From Rhodoferax sp. U11-2br (GTDB taxonomy: Bacteria; Pseudomonadota; Gammaproteobacteria; Burkholderiales; Burkholderiaceae_C), in NCBI RefSeq assembly GCF_018619435.1, contig NZ_JAHFZF010000006.1, forward strand, positions 1 through 64,000: 64,000 bases of DNA, in the 5' to 3' direction. Of the stretch, positions 20,885-29,827 are shown piece after piece. The notes beneath the pieces were generated by a model that saw nothing but the letters and a program-made list of their open reading frames with translations, was not told the origin of the DNA and made no database searches. Position numbers and translations under genes: made by a program. Numbering within the stretch: position 1 is the stretch's first letter; every line of letters starts with the position of its first letter.

Positions 20885-21190
20885 ATGCCTGTAGTTAGTA
20901 ATTCAAAGTCACGCGCTGTAGTGCTTACGGATTCCGCAATCGCGGCGCTGGCGCGGCCACCGGGTTTACACGCAGCGCCGAGTCTTATGCTGTGGCACTT
21001 CGTGCGTGCACTCCCGGTCAGTGGTGCGCACGTGAATATGTCAGCCTTGGCCACAGAGTTGGGGATTAGCGTCGTCCATGCTTCGAAATCGATTCGCACC
21101 CTACTCGAAACCGGCTTCATCGTGCGTGGCCCCAAGGATGGTCTGCACTACCACTACAGCCTAAATACGGCCTACTTTCATTTGCTGTGA
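20885..21190 (+). CDS. Small helix-turn-helix protein coupled to the SMC operon
   Basis: 101 residues from the ATG at 20885 (an ATG at 20849 would add 12). Residues about 50-95 (NMSALATELGISVVHASKSIRTLLETGFIVRGPKDGLHYHYSLN) form a winged helix-turn-helix. It overlaps the start of the next gene (TGA 21188-21190 against GTG 21187 or ATG 21190), so it is coupled to the kleisin gene. It is not one of the standard four Wadjet genes; an operon regulator or an extra DNA-binding subunit are the two options. Confidence 0.75.
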   Translation: MPVVSNSKSRAVVLTDSAIAALARPPGLHAAPSLMLWHFVRALPVSGAHVNMSALATELGISVVHASKSIRTLLETGFIVRGPKDGLHYHYSLNTAYFHLL

Positions 21191-22497
21191 TGTCCAATAG
21201 CCAGGGTTCGGCACTTCAAATTGCGCAGGACATTACGCTAAGACGGCGAGACTTTCATGTCGCTGCGAGAGACATCGCATTGCTTGTCCTGATCTATGAA
21301 GATGTACGCACCCGAGCTGTTCCCGGTTATGCCGTGGACATGGAATCGCTTCGATCCCTGTCTGGAAAGATTGATCTTTTCGAGGGCGGCTACCCATATG
21401 CGGCGGAGAAACGGTTAACCGAATCTCTGCATCGACTGGTAGAGGCTGATTGCCTCAGCCGCGCCGATATGGCTCGAGTTCGATCAAGCGAGGAAGCTAC
21501 ATACCAGCTTACCGTGCTAGGTGAGAGCCTGGCTGAGTGGCACGTTGCTCAAACTCGCTTTGATGGTGCTCCGCTTGCTGTTGTTCTTAAGGCCTTCAAC
21601 ATTCAACTGGCTGGAATTAGGGATCGCGCCGAACAAGCTTCGACATCCGAGGAGTGGCGTGCCCACGTAACTGGGCCGATGCAGTACGTCGCGCGCGAGT
21701 TGCTGTCGGCAGTGCAGCGCCATCAGCGAGCCATGGATCATGCCCATGAAAGTGTGCGCAACTTCATTCCGTCGCTGCTCAAGCAGTCTAGCGAAACGTC
21801 GATTGATGAATGCAAGCGCGTGATTGACCAGATCATGAACACGATCCGCGATCTTGTTCATACCACCGTTGACGTTTCCAGCGCCGCCTACGGAATGCTC
21901 GACGCTATTGATGAACAAGCGGCACAACGAGGACAGGCTGAAGCAGTTGCCGTTTGCGACGACGTGCGCGGTCGGCTGGACACGGTTGTGGAGTGGACCA
22001 ACCAGCGCCATCATGACTGGGGTGTTCATTTCGACACAGTGCACTCGTACTTACGGTTCGTGTCGATGATCGATCGCTCGCGCAAGGTCACGGATGCGTT
22101 GAAGCGAGCGGTAGCTGCAGAGCCTGTCTGGTCCATGGAGATTGCTTCGACACCTTCTATGTTGATACTGCGAGAAGCACATGTGGTGCCCACGCTTAAG
22201 CAGCCACGCCGATTCCAACGTGCAGATTTCGATCCTCGGATTGAAACAATTGAGCCAGAGCGGCTTTCAGCCATGCTGCGCGCCGCTGTAGATGCACAAC
22301 TGGCGGCAACAGGATCCGCTGCATGGAGTGTCGTTGTTGCCAAATTGCTTGCCGATCAGGAAGCCGGTCGCGTTGTCGGAAGGCTACCTGAAATCATGAA
22401 CTACATGTTGCGTTCGGGCAGGCCTAACAATCACCGTCAGATCGTGTCGATAGATGCGATCGCACTGGAGGAGTTCGAGATCAGGAGGAACACATGA
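21190..22497 (+). CDS. jetA: MukF/JetA-like kleisin subunit of a Wadjet/Mks SMC system
   Basis: 435 residues (436 from the GTG at 21187). The order of blocks follows MukF: an N-terminal winged helix (about 10-115, ending YQLTVLGESLAEW), a helical middle (EEWRAHVTGPMQYVARELLSAVQRHQRAMD, about 155-185), and a region with VDTVVEWTNQRHHDWGVHFDTVHSYLRFV-like spacing and then DRSRKVTDALKRAV (about 255-305), each with a clear counterpart in MukF. Kleisins bridge the SMC heads. Here it heads a four-gene set with MukE-like, MukB-like and Toprim genes. Its stop overlaps the next start (ATGA). Confidence 0.85.
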   Translation: MSNSQGSALQIAQDITLRRRDFHVAARDIALLVLIYEDVRTRAVPGYAVDMESLRSLSGKIDLFEGGYPYAAEKRLTESLHRLVEADCLSRADMARVRSSEEATYQLTVLGESLAEWHVAQTRFDGAPLAVVLKAFNIQLAGIRDRAEQASTSEEWRAHVTGPMQYVARELLSAVQRHQRAMDHAHESVRNFIPSLLKQSSETSIDECKRVIDQIMNTIRDLVHTTVDVSSAAYGMLDAIDEQAAQRGQAEAVAVCDDVRGRLDTVVEWTNQRHHDWGVHFDTVHSYLRFVSMIDRSRKVTDALKRAVAAEPVWSMEIASTPSMLILREAHVVPTLKQPRRFQRADFDPRIETIEPERLSAMLRAAVDAQLAATGSAAWSVVVAKLLADQEAGRVVGRLPEIMNYMLRSGRPNNHRQIVSIDAIALEEFEIRRNT

Positions 22498-23138
22498 TCT
22501 TGTTGACGCGGGAATTTGCAGCACTCGATGTTGAGTTGCGGGCGGGGGTACATGTATCACGCAGTACATACCAGCGTTATGAGTTTGTCATGCACAACTT
22601 TGAGGAGCTAGAACGCTTTTACCGTGGCTACGGGGCTCGCCTCATTCAGCACCCAGAAGGTTTTTTCTTTCTACTGGCGAGGGGCAGCCTTCTTCCAACG
22701 CGGATGCTTTCCAAGGGGGCCATGCACCTGGGCCAATTCATCGCTCTGAAGACACGTGATCCAGACATAACGCGAACCAATGGCCGAATAAACCTCTACG
22801 TGCTACTAGCTGATTTGGAAGCTTCAGTGCCTAAAGAGACGTTGTCAAAGGTCTACGCGCCTAAAAGAAAGGAGGTTCTGGTTGGAGACAGAGTGCATGA
22901 CGAGATTCTGCGGTCGCTGCGCACGCTGGAAGATATGAATTTCGTGCACAGGCAGGGGCAGGACATCATGCCGCTGGAAGCGATCCAGCGCTTCGCCGAC
23001 ATAGCGCGGCATGGCAATGAACCCACAGATGCTGAACGGCTTGCACTTCAAGTGAACCGTGGTGTCATCTTTGGTGCCGGGAACGAGGAAGAAGAAGGGG
23101 CGGAAGAGGAGGCAGACGATGGCGGAAGGACGAATTGA
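22494..23138 (+). CDS. jetB: MukE/JetB-like accessory subunit of the SMC system
   Basis: 214 residues. The N-terminal 75 residues follow MukE closely (FAALDVELRAGVHV, then LERFYRGYGARLIQHPEGFFFL and RMLSKGAMHLGQFIAL), where MukE has FPALDSALRSGRHI, LEEFYARYNVELI-APEGFFYL and SVLSELDMMVGKIL. The C-terminus is a Glu-rich tail, as in MukE. MukE-type winged-helix proteins bind the kleisin and DNA. The gene overlaps jetA by 4 bp and jetC by 20 bp. Confidence 0.87.
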   Translation: MILLTREFAALDVELRAGVHVSRSTYQRYEFVMHNFEELERFYRGYGARLIQHPEGFFFLLARGSLLPTRMLSKGAMHLGQFIALKTRDPDITRTNGRINLYVLLADLEASVPKETLSKVYAPKRKEVLVGDRVHDEILRSLRTLEDMNFVHRQGQDIMPLEAIQRFADIARHGNEPTDAERLALQVNRGVIFGAGNEEEEGAEEEADDGGRTN

Positions 23139-26136
23139 GCGAATCGCTTTGGCGGGGTGGCGTGGCATGCGCTACCTCGAGTTCACGCTCGACGAGGGAC
23201 CGTTCACCGGTCTCGTGGGTGAACCGGGAGCCGGCAAATCCACAGTCGCCATGATCCTGTGCAATGCCTTGCTACCCGACCGCCGCTACGTGGATATACG
23301 GCCACTGTCGTCAATTGAAGATGTTCATAAGGTGGGCGTAGATACACTGGCTGGCAGAATCGAGCCGACATCGGGCTATGCCTACATTTTGATGGATGTA
23401 CGTTTACCACACGATGCTCGGTTGGTCGCTGGATTTCATGCCGCAGTCGTGGATGGGAAGGCCGAATTCACTCGACTGGTAATCGAGGATGCTCCACTGC
23501 AGTGGCCGCTTCAAGACTTCTTGCGCGCGGTGGAGGGCGATCAAGAGTATTACCCTGACCATGGCGAGCTGATGGCGCATCTGGCACGCCAAGGCGTGAG
23601 CATGAGGATTTGTCGTACCGTGCGCGAGTATGGGGAATTGCTGAATAACGCTGGCATTCTTCCTTGTGATTACAGTGATAACACGGAGCGATTCCTTTTC
23701 GGAAAACTTCTTGAGTCGACGTTTCGCGGTGGAGTTAGTCAGGAAGTTGCGAGTCGAATCAAAAGCTACATGCTTCCTGCTGCTACGCGTGTTCCGGAAT
23801 CGGTCAGCCGCTTGCAGCAATGTGCAGACACTGTTTTGAGAACCAAAAACTCCTTGGCGGCGGCGGAGCAGCAACTGGCACTGCTTGAAGCTACCTATGG
23901 ACTCGGTAAGGCCATCGTTACGCGGGCACTTCGCCAGTGTGCTGGTGAGCGCGTGAGCTTGGCTCATATCACGGTCAATAAAAGCCGAACTGCCTCAGAA
24001 GCTCAAGCGACAATCGATGGTGCAAACCGCGAACTAAATCATATCGCCGGTACGATTGAGACTACGGCTCAGAGCAAGTCTCTCCTGGAAGACGAATTCA
24101 AAGCGAAACTGGAGACGCATGAGCTAGAACAGCGTGCCATCCGGGCGGTGGCAATCGAACGTAGCGGTGAACTTAGCGATGCTCGTCGACGCGTCGGTGA
24201 ATTTAACGACGGACGTAGCCAGTGGATGAAATTTGCTGGTGTCCTTGCGGTCGATTTCGACATTGATCGCGCTCATGCTGCCATGGTGCAGGCCGGACAG
24301 AGTCTCATGAAGTCGCAGACGCGAGCGGAACTTCAACTGGAGGCCGATTCACAAACGCTACAACAGCTTCTGGCGGGTTTTGGACAGTCAGCTTCCGGTG
24401 CACTGGCCGATATCCTGGGGGTGCAGTCGCTTGCAGAAGCGCTTGACGAGGTTCCCGCAGAAGATGCCCGCGCTCTCGAGATCGCTTTGGGTGGCATAGT
24501 CGAAGGCGTGATCGGAGTGGATCTTGATGCGTTGACTCAACTCAAGGACGATGAAACATTTCCAGATACTTTCTGGCTGCGTACAAACTTGCCAGATGTC
24601 GAGCCATTGCGCCAAGTCGGCGATTGGTATGCCATGGCTAAGCCTGGTGGCTACATCGTTACCAGTAAACGTCGGCGACTTGCGTTGGGACGCCACGCGC
24701 GTGAGCGCGAGATTGCCCGTCTGGAGGGCGCTTGTGAGGCGGCACGGAAGAGCATCAAAGACGCGAGTAAGGCGCGCTCACTGCTCCAAGATTGTCAGAA
24801 TAACCTTTTGTCGAATCGGCAGATCATCCAGGTCTACTTGGATTTTCGTTTGGACGAGCATCGGCTAGAGCAGGAGTTGGATCGGGCCACGCGTGAGAGC
24901 GAGGCCGCTGATGTGAAAGTCAACGCCGGTATCGCGGTACTCGGGGAGCTCAATGCCGCGCGTACAGAACGCACCCGGCAACTTGAAGAGCAGTTGGCAG
25001 GACTCGATAAACAGAAGCGGGATACCGAGGGGCGTCGCGATACAGCTGAAAAAACACTGGAGGCAAGTCGCAATGCCATTGAGGAAGCACAGGCGCGCGA
25101 TGGTGAGTTGCAAGCATTCCAGCGAGAGGCGCTGGATTCACTTAGCGGTTCAGCCTCTTGGTTGCATGCCGAAGCAGAGCGTCTGCCGTTGATTACGCAC
25201 GATGACTATCTCACTGTACAGACGCGTGCGATCACAGATCTTGGTCATGCGCTTCAGGGGGAGGAACTGGCGTCGCTCGAATGGCTGGGCAATGTTCAAC
25301 CTGCCGATGTCGTGTCATGCGCCTCGATCTGGATGCCACTGCGCTCGATCGTGTCAGATCGGGTCAGCGTAGAGGTTCTGGAAGATGATTCGTCCAATCT
25401 AATTTCCTCGATGCGCGAGCGCAGGCGCAATTTGGACGCACAGCTTGCAATAGACCGTGCCCAGATGCGTGCTGAAGCAAAATCGCTGTATTCGGTGATC
25501 TCTACGGAAATTCGCAAGCAAGACAATCGCATCAAGCGACTCAGCGCATTCGGGGAGGCTTTGCAGTTCGGAAAAGTTACGGGAATGCGCATCACGATGG
25601 ATGTGCGTAAGGACTGGCTAGAGCACTTGCAACGGGCGGCAGACCAAATCGACATGTTCGCCACGTCCGACGATCAACCGCTTGATCAAAAGCTTGCCGC
25701 ACTATTTGAGAAAGCCCTGAACGTCAAACTCGATGGCATGGCCTTGCTGGATTACCGAACCTATGTGGACTTGACGATTGAAGCACAGCGTCAGGGCGAA
25801 TGGAAGGCAGCATCGGGCTTGTCAGGCGCAGAATCGATTGGCGGTGGTTTGGCGGTCTCTTTGATGTTAATGCGATCGTTGGCACACCGCTCAGGAGAAG
25901 GCCGGCCGAAACCATTTACACCGATTTTCATCGTCGATGAAGTTCAGCGAATGAATGCCGATGGACAAGGCCTGCTCGTGGAATTCGGTCGACGACAAGG
26001 TTTTCAGGTGTTGGTCACGGCGCTTGACATTCAGGCGCGGTTTCCCTGCACGCTTCATGTTATGGACCGCTACAGTGCGCCGGAGGAGACCGTTGTTTCC
26101 CGTCAGGTGCGTGTTACTGGAAATGGCAAAAGTTAA
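23119..26136 (+). CDS. jetC: MukB/JetC-like SMC ATPase
   Basis: 1005 residues from the ATG at 23119, preceded by a GGAGG-like site inside jetB. Walker A is GEPGAGKST (about 33-41); the ABC signature is LSGAESIGGG (about 903) and Walker B IFIVDEVQRM (about 940). Residues about 250-400 and 530-720 are coiled coil with a hinge-like segment between. GILPCDYSDNTERFLFGKLL and GGVSQEVASRIKSYMLP match MukB. It is much shorter than MukB (about 1480), so the arms must be short. SMC motors of this kind extrude plasmid DNA for cleavage by JetD. Confidence 0.9.
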   Translation: MAEGRIERIALAGWRGMRYLEFTLDEGPFTGLVGEPGAGKSTVAMILCNALLPDRRYVDIRPLSSIEDVHKVGVDTLAGRIEPTSGYAYILMDVRLPHDARLVAGFHAAVVDGKAEFTRLVIEDAPLQWPLQDFLRAVEGDQEYYPDHGELMAHLARQGVSMRICRTVREYGELLNNAGILPCDYSDNTERFLFGKLLESTFRGGVSQEVASRIKSYMLPAATRVPESVSRLQQCADTVLRTKNSLAAAEQQLALLEATYGLGKAIVTRALRQCAGERVSLAHITVNKSRTASEAQATIDGANRELNHIAGTIETTAQSKSLLEDEFKAKLETHELEQRAIRAVAIERSGELSDARRRVGEFNDGRSQWMKFAGVLAVDFDIDRAHAAMVQAGQSLMKSQTRAELQLEADSQTLQQLLAGFGQSASGALADILGVQSLAEALDEVPAEDARALEIALGGIVEGVIGVDLDALTQLKDDETFPDTFWLRTNLPDVEPLRQVGDWYAMAKPGGYIVTSKRRRLALGRHAREREIARLEGACEAARKSIKDASKARSLLQDCQNNLLSNRQIIQVYLDFRLDEHRLEQELDRATRESEAADVKVNAGIAVLGELNAARTERTRQLEEQLAGLDKQKRDTEGRRDTAEKTLEASRNAIEEAQARDGELQAFQREALDSLSGSASWLHAEAERLPLITHDDYLTVQTRAITDLGHALQGEELASLEWLGNVQPADVVSCASIWMPLRSIVSDRVSVEVLEDDSSNLISSMRERRRNLDAQLAIDRAQMRAEAKSLYSVISTEIRKQDNRIKRLSAFGEALQFGKVTGMRITMDVRKDWLEHLQRAADQIDMFATSDDQPLDQKLAALFEKALNVKLDGMALLDYRTYVDLTIEAQRQGEWKAASGLSGAESIGGGLAVSLMLMRSLAHRSGEGRPKPFTPIFIVDEVQRMNADGQGLLVEFGRRQGFQVLVTALDIQARFPCTLHVMDRYSAPEETVVSRQVRVTGNGKS

Positions 26137-27106
26137 TCTCCCTGAAGGCAGCGCTCGCGCAAGAGAAACGGTGCTGTTATTGCGGCTCGTTGAGTCAGGA
26201 CAGTCGCCGTTCTCCGCAGATGCGCAACCAATTGCCCGGCGGCTAATAGTCGCCCGATGGATCAGGCCAGCCGTCCGCGGCCAAGGCTGGGAACTCGTGG
26301 ACGATCAAAGACATGCAGTCTTAGAGAGGTTGCGCCTCCTCTGGCCTGCGTGGGAGCAGGATTCGGTCCTGTTGAGAGAACTGGGTCTCAACCCATGGCT
26401 GGTGACACACATCCAAGCCTTGCCAGCGTTGCGCAGGCGCCAACAGGCTACCGGTTTCATCCATCGCAAGACCTGGAATGCGGCCTCTGCGGCTGGATCA
26501 AAGCGCCGCAGCCAAGTGCTTCCGGGCGCTGTTCTGACGGATGACTGGGTGGTACGCGGACGCACCAATGCAGATGTCCATCTTGTCACCCCTGAATCGC
26601 GAATAGATTGGAGGCGCGAGACTGAGCTGAACATGGAGTTCACTGTTTCAGAGAGATCCTGGTTGCGGTCAAGTGGCCTGGGCGGCGAAGCGCCAAACCT
26701 GGTTATCACGGTCGAAAACGTTGGTGCCCTCGTTGACTTGCCTATACCGCCCTGTGGGATGGTCGTTTTCGCACCAGGTACTGTGACTGCGGGCGCCGCG
26801 AAAATCGTGCGTGAGTTGGCGAGTAGTGCATGGGTGCACTTCGGTGATCTCGATCCTGCCGGAGTTGCGGCATGCTGCCGTATAGCTAGCGATAGCGGCC
26901 GTACACCCCAGCTATTCATTCCCAGTTTTGCGAATGAGTATCTCAATGGCGCGCTTCCAGTGAAGCGCAAGTGGCCCCTGTTGCCACTGGATCATCCAAT
27001 CCTAGCGGCGTTGGTGGCTGCAGGTACTTGGCTTGAGCAAGAAGCCTTCCTCCTCGACCCTCGCTTGCCTATCGAACTTGAGGCGTGCGCGTGCCCAAAT
27101 TATTAA
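26123..27106 (+). CDS. jetD: JetD/MksG-like Toprim nuclease subunit
   Basis: 327 residues from the ATG at 26123, overlapping jetC by 14 bp; a frame extension to 25955 lies inside jetC and is not used. The C-terminal half is a Toprim domain: VITVENVGALVDLP holds the catalytic Glu (about 193) and HFGDLDPAGVA the DxD (about 236-238). The N-terminal half is the helical arm of the DUF3322 type. JetD resembles topoisomerase VI subunit A and cuts circular DNA delivered by the SMC. It ends the operon. Confidence 0.88.
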   Translation: MAKVNLPEGSARARETVLLLRLVESGQSPFSADAQPIARRLIVARWIRPAVRGQGWELVDDQRHAVLERLRLLWPAWEQDSVLLRELGLNPWLVTHIQALPALRRRQQATGFIHRKTWNAASAAGSKRRSQVLPGAVLTDDWVVRGRTNADVHLVTPESRIDWRRETELNMEFTVSERSWLRSSGLGGEAPNLVITVENVGALVDLPIPPCGMVVFAPGTVTAGAAKIVRELASSAWVHFGDLDPAGVAACCRIASDSGRTPQLFIPSFANEYLNGALPVKRKWPLLPLDHPILAALVAAGTWLEQEAFLLDPRLPIELEACACPNY

Positions 27107-27136
27107 TCTGTAGTTAAATATTAATCTGTAAGTTAA
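27101..27136. repeat. Two direct copies of an AT-rich 12-mer after jetD
   Basis: TATTAATCTGTA occurs at 27101-27112 and 27119-27130, 18 bp apart, the first copy overlapping the last codons of jetD. It could be a paired protein-binding site. Confidence 0.35.
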
Positions 27137-27837
27137 TAATATGGAGCTCCAGCAAGCCGGTCTCTGCGGCGATTGATTAGTTGGACGATGCCGAAAGCCA
27201 TGTTGGCTGCAAACCGGGGTTGAACTGGATCGATGGACAGCGGACCGTGGCGAGCACCCGCAATCAGCCAAAAGGAGATGGCTGCTGACGTGTAAGCGCC
27301 AATTTCTCCCCTTAGACTTCACCATTCAAATCCCGGAGAAGTCTACTGCTGCGTATTCTGGAAGCCACGCATCACGACCAGGTTATAAACGTCTTATTGG
27401 GAACGGCTATTTAGTGGAGGACATCAGCAGGTCTATCATTCCTACGGCTTGCGGCTGGATGCGTATTCCGACCAAAGAAGCTACTCTATCCGGCGCAAAA
27501 AGGCCATCTGTTCCGATCCAACGAAGCCAGTCGATGCGTCAACTGATAATTGAGCGGGGAAGCACCCGCTATGCAGCGATAGCAGTCACTCGGGCTATGG
27601 AGGCCGTGCTGCAGCTATCAGCCACAACCGGATCCTCACGACTACCGGTGAAATCCGGCCGGAAACGGTCACCCGCCAATAATGCAGGCTCATCTTGCTG
27701 GCATCTATTCTCTGTGCGTTAATCGCCCCTGCTTCGATAGACACCTTCGAGCCTCAAAGCTAAGGCCCAATAGGAGGTGCGTCCATCCACTTGGTCGGAC
27801 GGCAGAAGGTGCCACAAAATCTAAAAGGATTGCGCAA
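27137..27837. other. Non-coding stretch between the SMC operon and the HEXXH gene
   Basis: About 700 bp. Open frames here (for example 27414-27722) show no domain, no good ribosome binding site and biased composition, so I leave them out. The last 60 bp must hold the promoter of the next gene. Confidence 0.5.
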
Positions 27838-29232
27838 ATGTCCGAACACATCACGGACCTGCAAGCGGCGGTTGCATCGTACGCACCAGACAGGCAGATC
27901 ATCACCTTCAGCCCGGCGATGCTGGTCCTGCCTCGCGATGGAGCGCGCGGGAACTTCAAGACCGTCGTGCAGATTAGCTACTTCTTCCATGAGTGGATTC
28001 ACTACCTCCACAACGTGTCGACAGTTCACGGCATTTCCGCGTATTCGAGCTTCATCGGCTTGTGGAACGCCTTCCGGCACACGACGGGTGAGTTGGGGTT
28101 GGGTCAAGGCAGCTTCGCCACCTCGTCGGCCGAGGAGTTGAAGACGCGCACCTACTTGGACGTCATCTGGAGCACGCGCCGTCCGGCGGATAAGCCGCTG
28201 CTCGGAACGTTGTCGGTGGACATGTGCCGCATAGTCTCGTGCAAGCCGGCAGGGAGTTTCAACGGTACCCCGGACCACCTCGACGTGCTCGTCGAGGTAA
28301 CCAACGAGCTGGGTGATGTGGTGATCCACCCGAAGGTGATTGGCCCCACCGAGATCATCGAGTCTGTCGCCTATCTGCTCGAAAGTCGTTTTCTGGTTTG
28401 CGGATTTAACCATCCGCCGACATCTGCACCCGTCTTCCCCTACCACACGCTAACCTTGTTGGCGCGATACATCGCGCCGGACCTAGACGACAAGACTGTC
28501 TTGTTGTGCGGCTTGGCCAGCCTCCAGAGCACGTTCCCGACCGACGCAGTGATCCAATTCCTCAAGGTATGCCACGAGTGCGGTAAGAAACAAAAGGACG
28601 CCATCGCATGGCTGACTGCCGAGACCGTCAACCAGTTGAGCCATAACGAACCGGGATTGCGCGCTGGCTTGAAGGAAATTCACGACATGTTTCCCGTTCC
28701 AGGCGGCGTGGAGAGGGCCGTGAAGGAGACCATCGCCTTCATGGAGAAAAACCTCGACTTGCGGTTGGACAACCCGTTCTTTGAGCTCGACTTCGTCGAC
28801 CAGTTCTGTGAGGCCGGGCCCAGCAACTTCGATCAGGTCATGAACCACCTGATGCAAACCCACGGCATTTGCAGTTGCCGCCAAGTGCGGGCCGGATTCG
28901 ACGATGAGATCGAAAGGGATGATCTTTTCAACTTCGCCGTCGCCGCCAGTGACGACAGGTTGACCGAAGCGCGGCTGGCCATGCTCGCATCTGTGGACTT
29001 CCTAGTTCGTCACCTGCAGGCTGACGGCAGCTTTAGGGCGACGGCCGACCTACAGAATCGCGAGTGCCCGTTCTTCAGTTCATGTGGGGAGTCAACCCGA
29101 CGCGACCATGCAACGGACTGCGCAACCCAGCCTTGGAAGTCCGTCCATACTGGGCCTACAAACCCCTGCAACTATGCCCGAGGCGTGCTGCACTTCCAGC
29201 CTGGCGAGCTCAAGTCGAGACCTGGCGAGTGA
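27838..29232 (+). CDS. Unclassified protein with an HEXXH zinc-protease motif
   Basis: 464 residues from the ATG at 27838, with AAAAGGA 8-12 bp upstream; the frame is open to 27682 but without a good start. Residues about 50-54 are HEWIH within FFHEWIHYLHNVSTVHG, an exact HEXXH zinc-peptidase motif. The C-terminus has a Cys cluster (RECPFFSSC near 405, DCATQPWKS and NPCNYARG after) that could bind a metal. No signal peptide or membrane segment, so it would act in the cytoplasm. I do not recognise the family. Its neighbours are defence modules, and an HNH-nuclease gene converges on it. Confidence 0.75.
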   Translation: MSEHITDLQAAVASYAPDRQIITFSPAMLVLPRDGARGNFKTVVQISYFFHEWIHYLHNVSTVHGISAYSSFIGLWNAFRHTTGELGLGQGSFATSSAEELKTRTYLDVIWSTRRPADKPLLGTLSVDMCRIVSCKPAGSFNGTPDHLDVLVEVTNELGDVVIHPKVIGPTEIIESVAYLLESRFLVCGFNHPPTSAPVFPYHTLTLLARYIAPDLDDKTVLLCGLASLQSTFPTDAVIQFLKVCHECGKKQKDAIAWLTAETVNQLSHNEPGLRAGLKEIHDMFPVPGGVERAVKETIAFMEKNLDLRLDNPFFELDFVDQFCEAGPSNFDQVMNHLMQTHGICSCRQVRAGFDDEIERDDLFNFAVAASDDRLTEARLAMLASVDFLVRHLQADGSFRATADLQNRECPFFSSCGESTRRDHATDCATQPWKSVHTGPTNPCNYARGVLHFQPGELKSRPGE

Positions 29233-29827
29233 TGTTCGCCCAGGTCCGACTTTTGCCGGTTCGTTGATCGATGCGTGCCTGATAGGTGCTCGCGCTACTT
29301 CGGATGTCCTCGAACGGCGCTGTTGCGTAACCCGTCCTGAGGACGAGCTTCCCCTTACCCCGGACGCAGCTAACCCACGCGCACCGTTTCGGGCGTACCC
29401 AAGCCGGTGAATCTGTTGAGGATGGCTGAGTGGCTTCACCGTCGTGAACACCGGTAGCTATGAATGGATGCGGCGGGCTGACACCGCTCTGGCTCTCGCT
29501 GCCGCATTCGTGAATCTACCGAGCAAGGAAGAGCGATTGGTTGATCGTACAGCGATCGCGTAGTTCATTCCGGAAGGTCAGCGCTAGAGCGGAGGCGCGT
29601 TCCGCTTTGGGCACGATTCGGCTGCACGCCCTGTCACGAACGCATCAAATGCTGGCAAGCTGGTCGAGCGGCCGCTCGCGTCGAGAGCAGTCGTTCGCCA
29701 TTGCATGCGCGACTGGCTGCTCACAGCCTGACGCTGACTGCCGCTTCGCAGCGATTGCCGACCATCGAAGCGACGGCGAGAATGACCTGTGCCGATGCAT
29801 CGCGTGCATCGAATGAGCACCTGCTAC
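29233..29827. other. Gap between the convergent HEXXH and HNH genes
   Basis: About 595 bp with no gene I can support and no clear terminator hairpin with a T-run. Possibly eroded cargo. Confidence 0.4.

Noticed and set aside
27414-27722. 102-codon frame after the SMC operon
   Set aside because: No ribosome binding site, no domain, low-quality composition.
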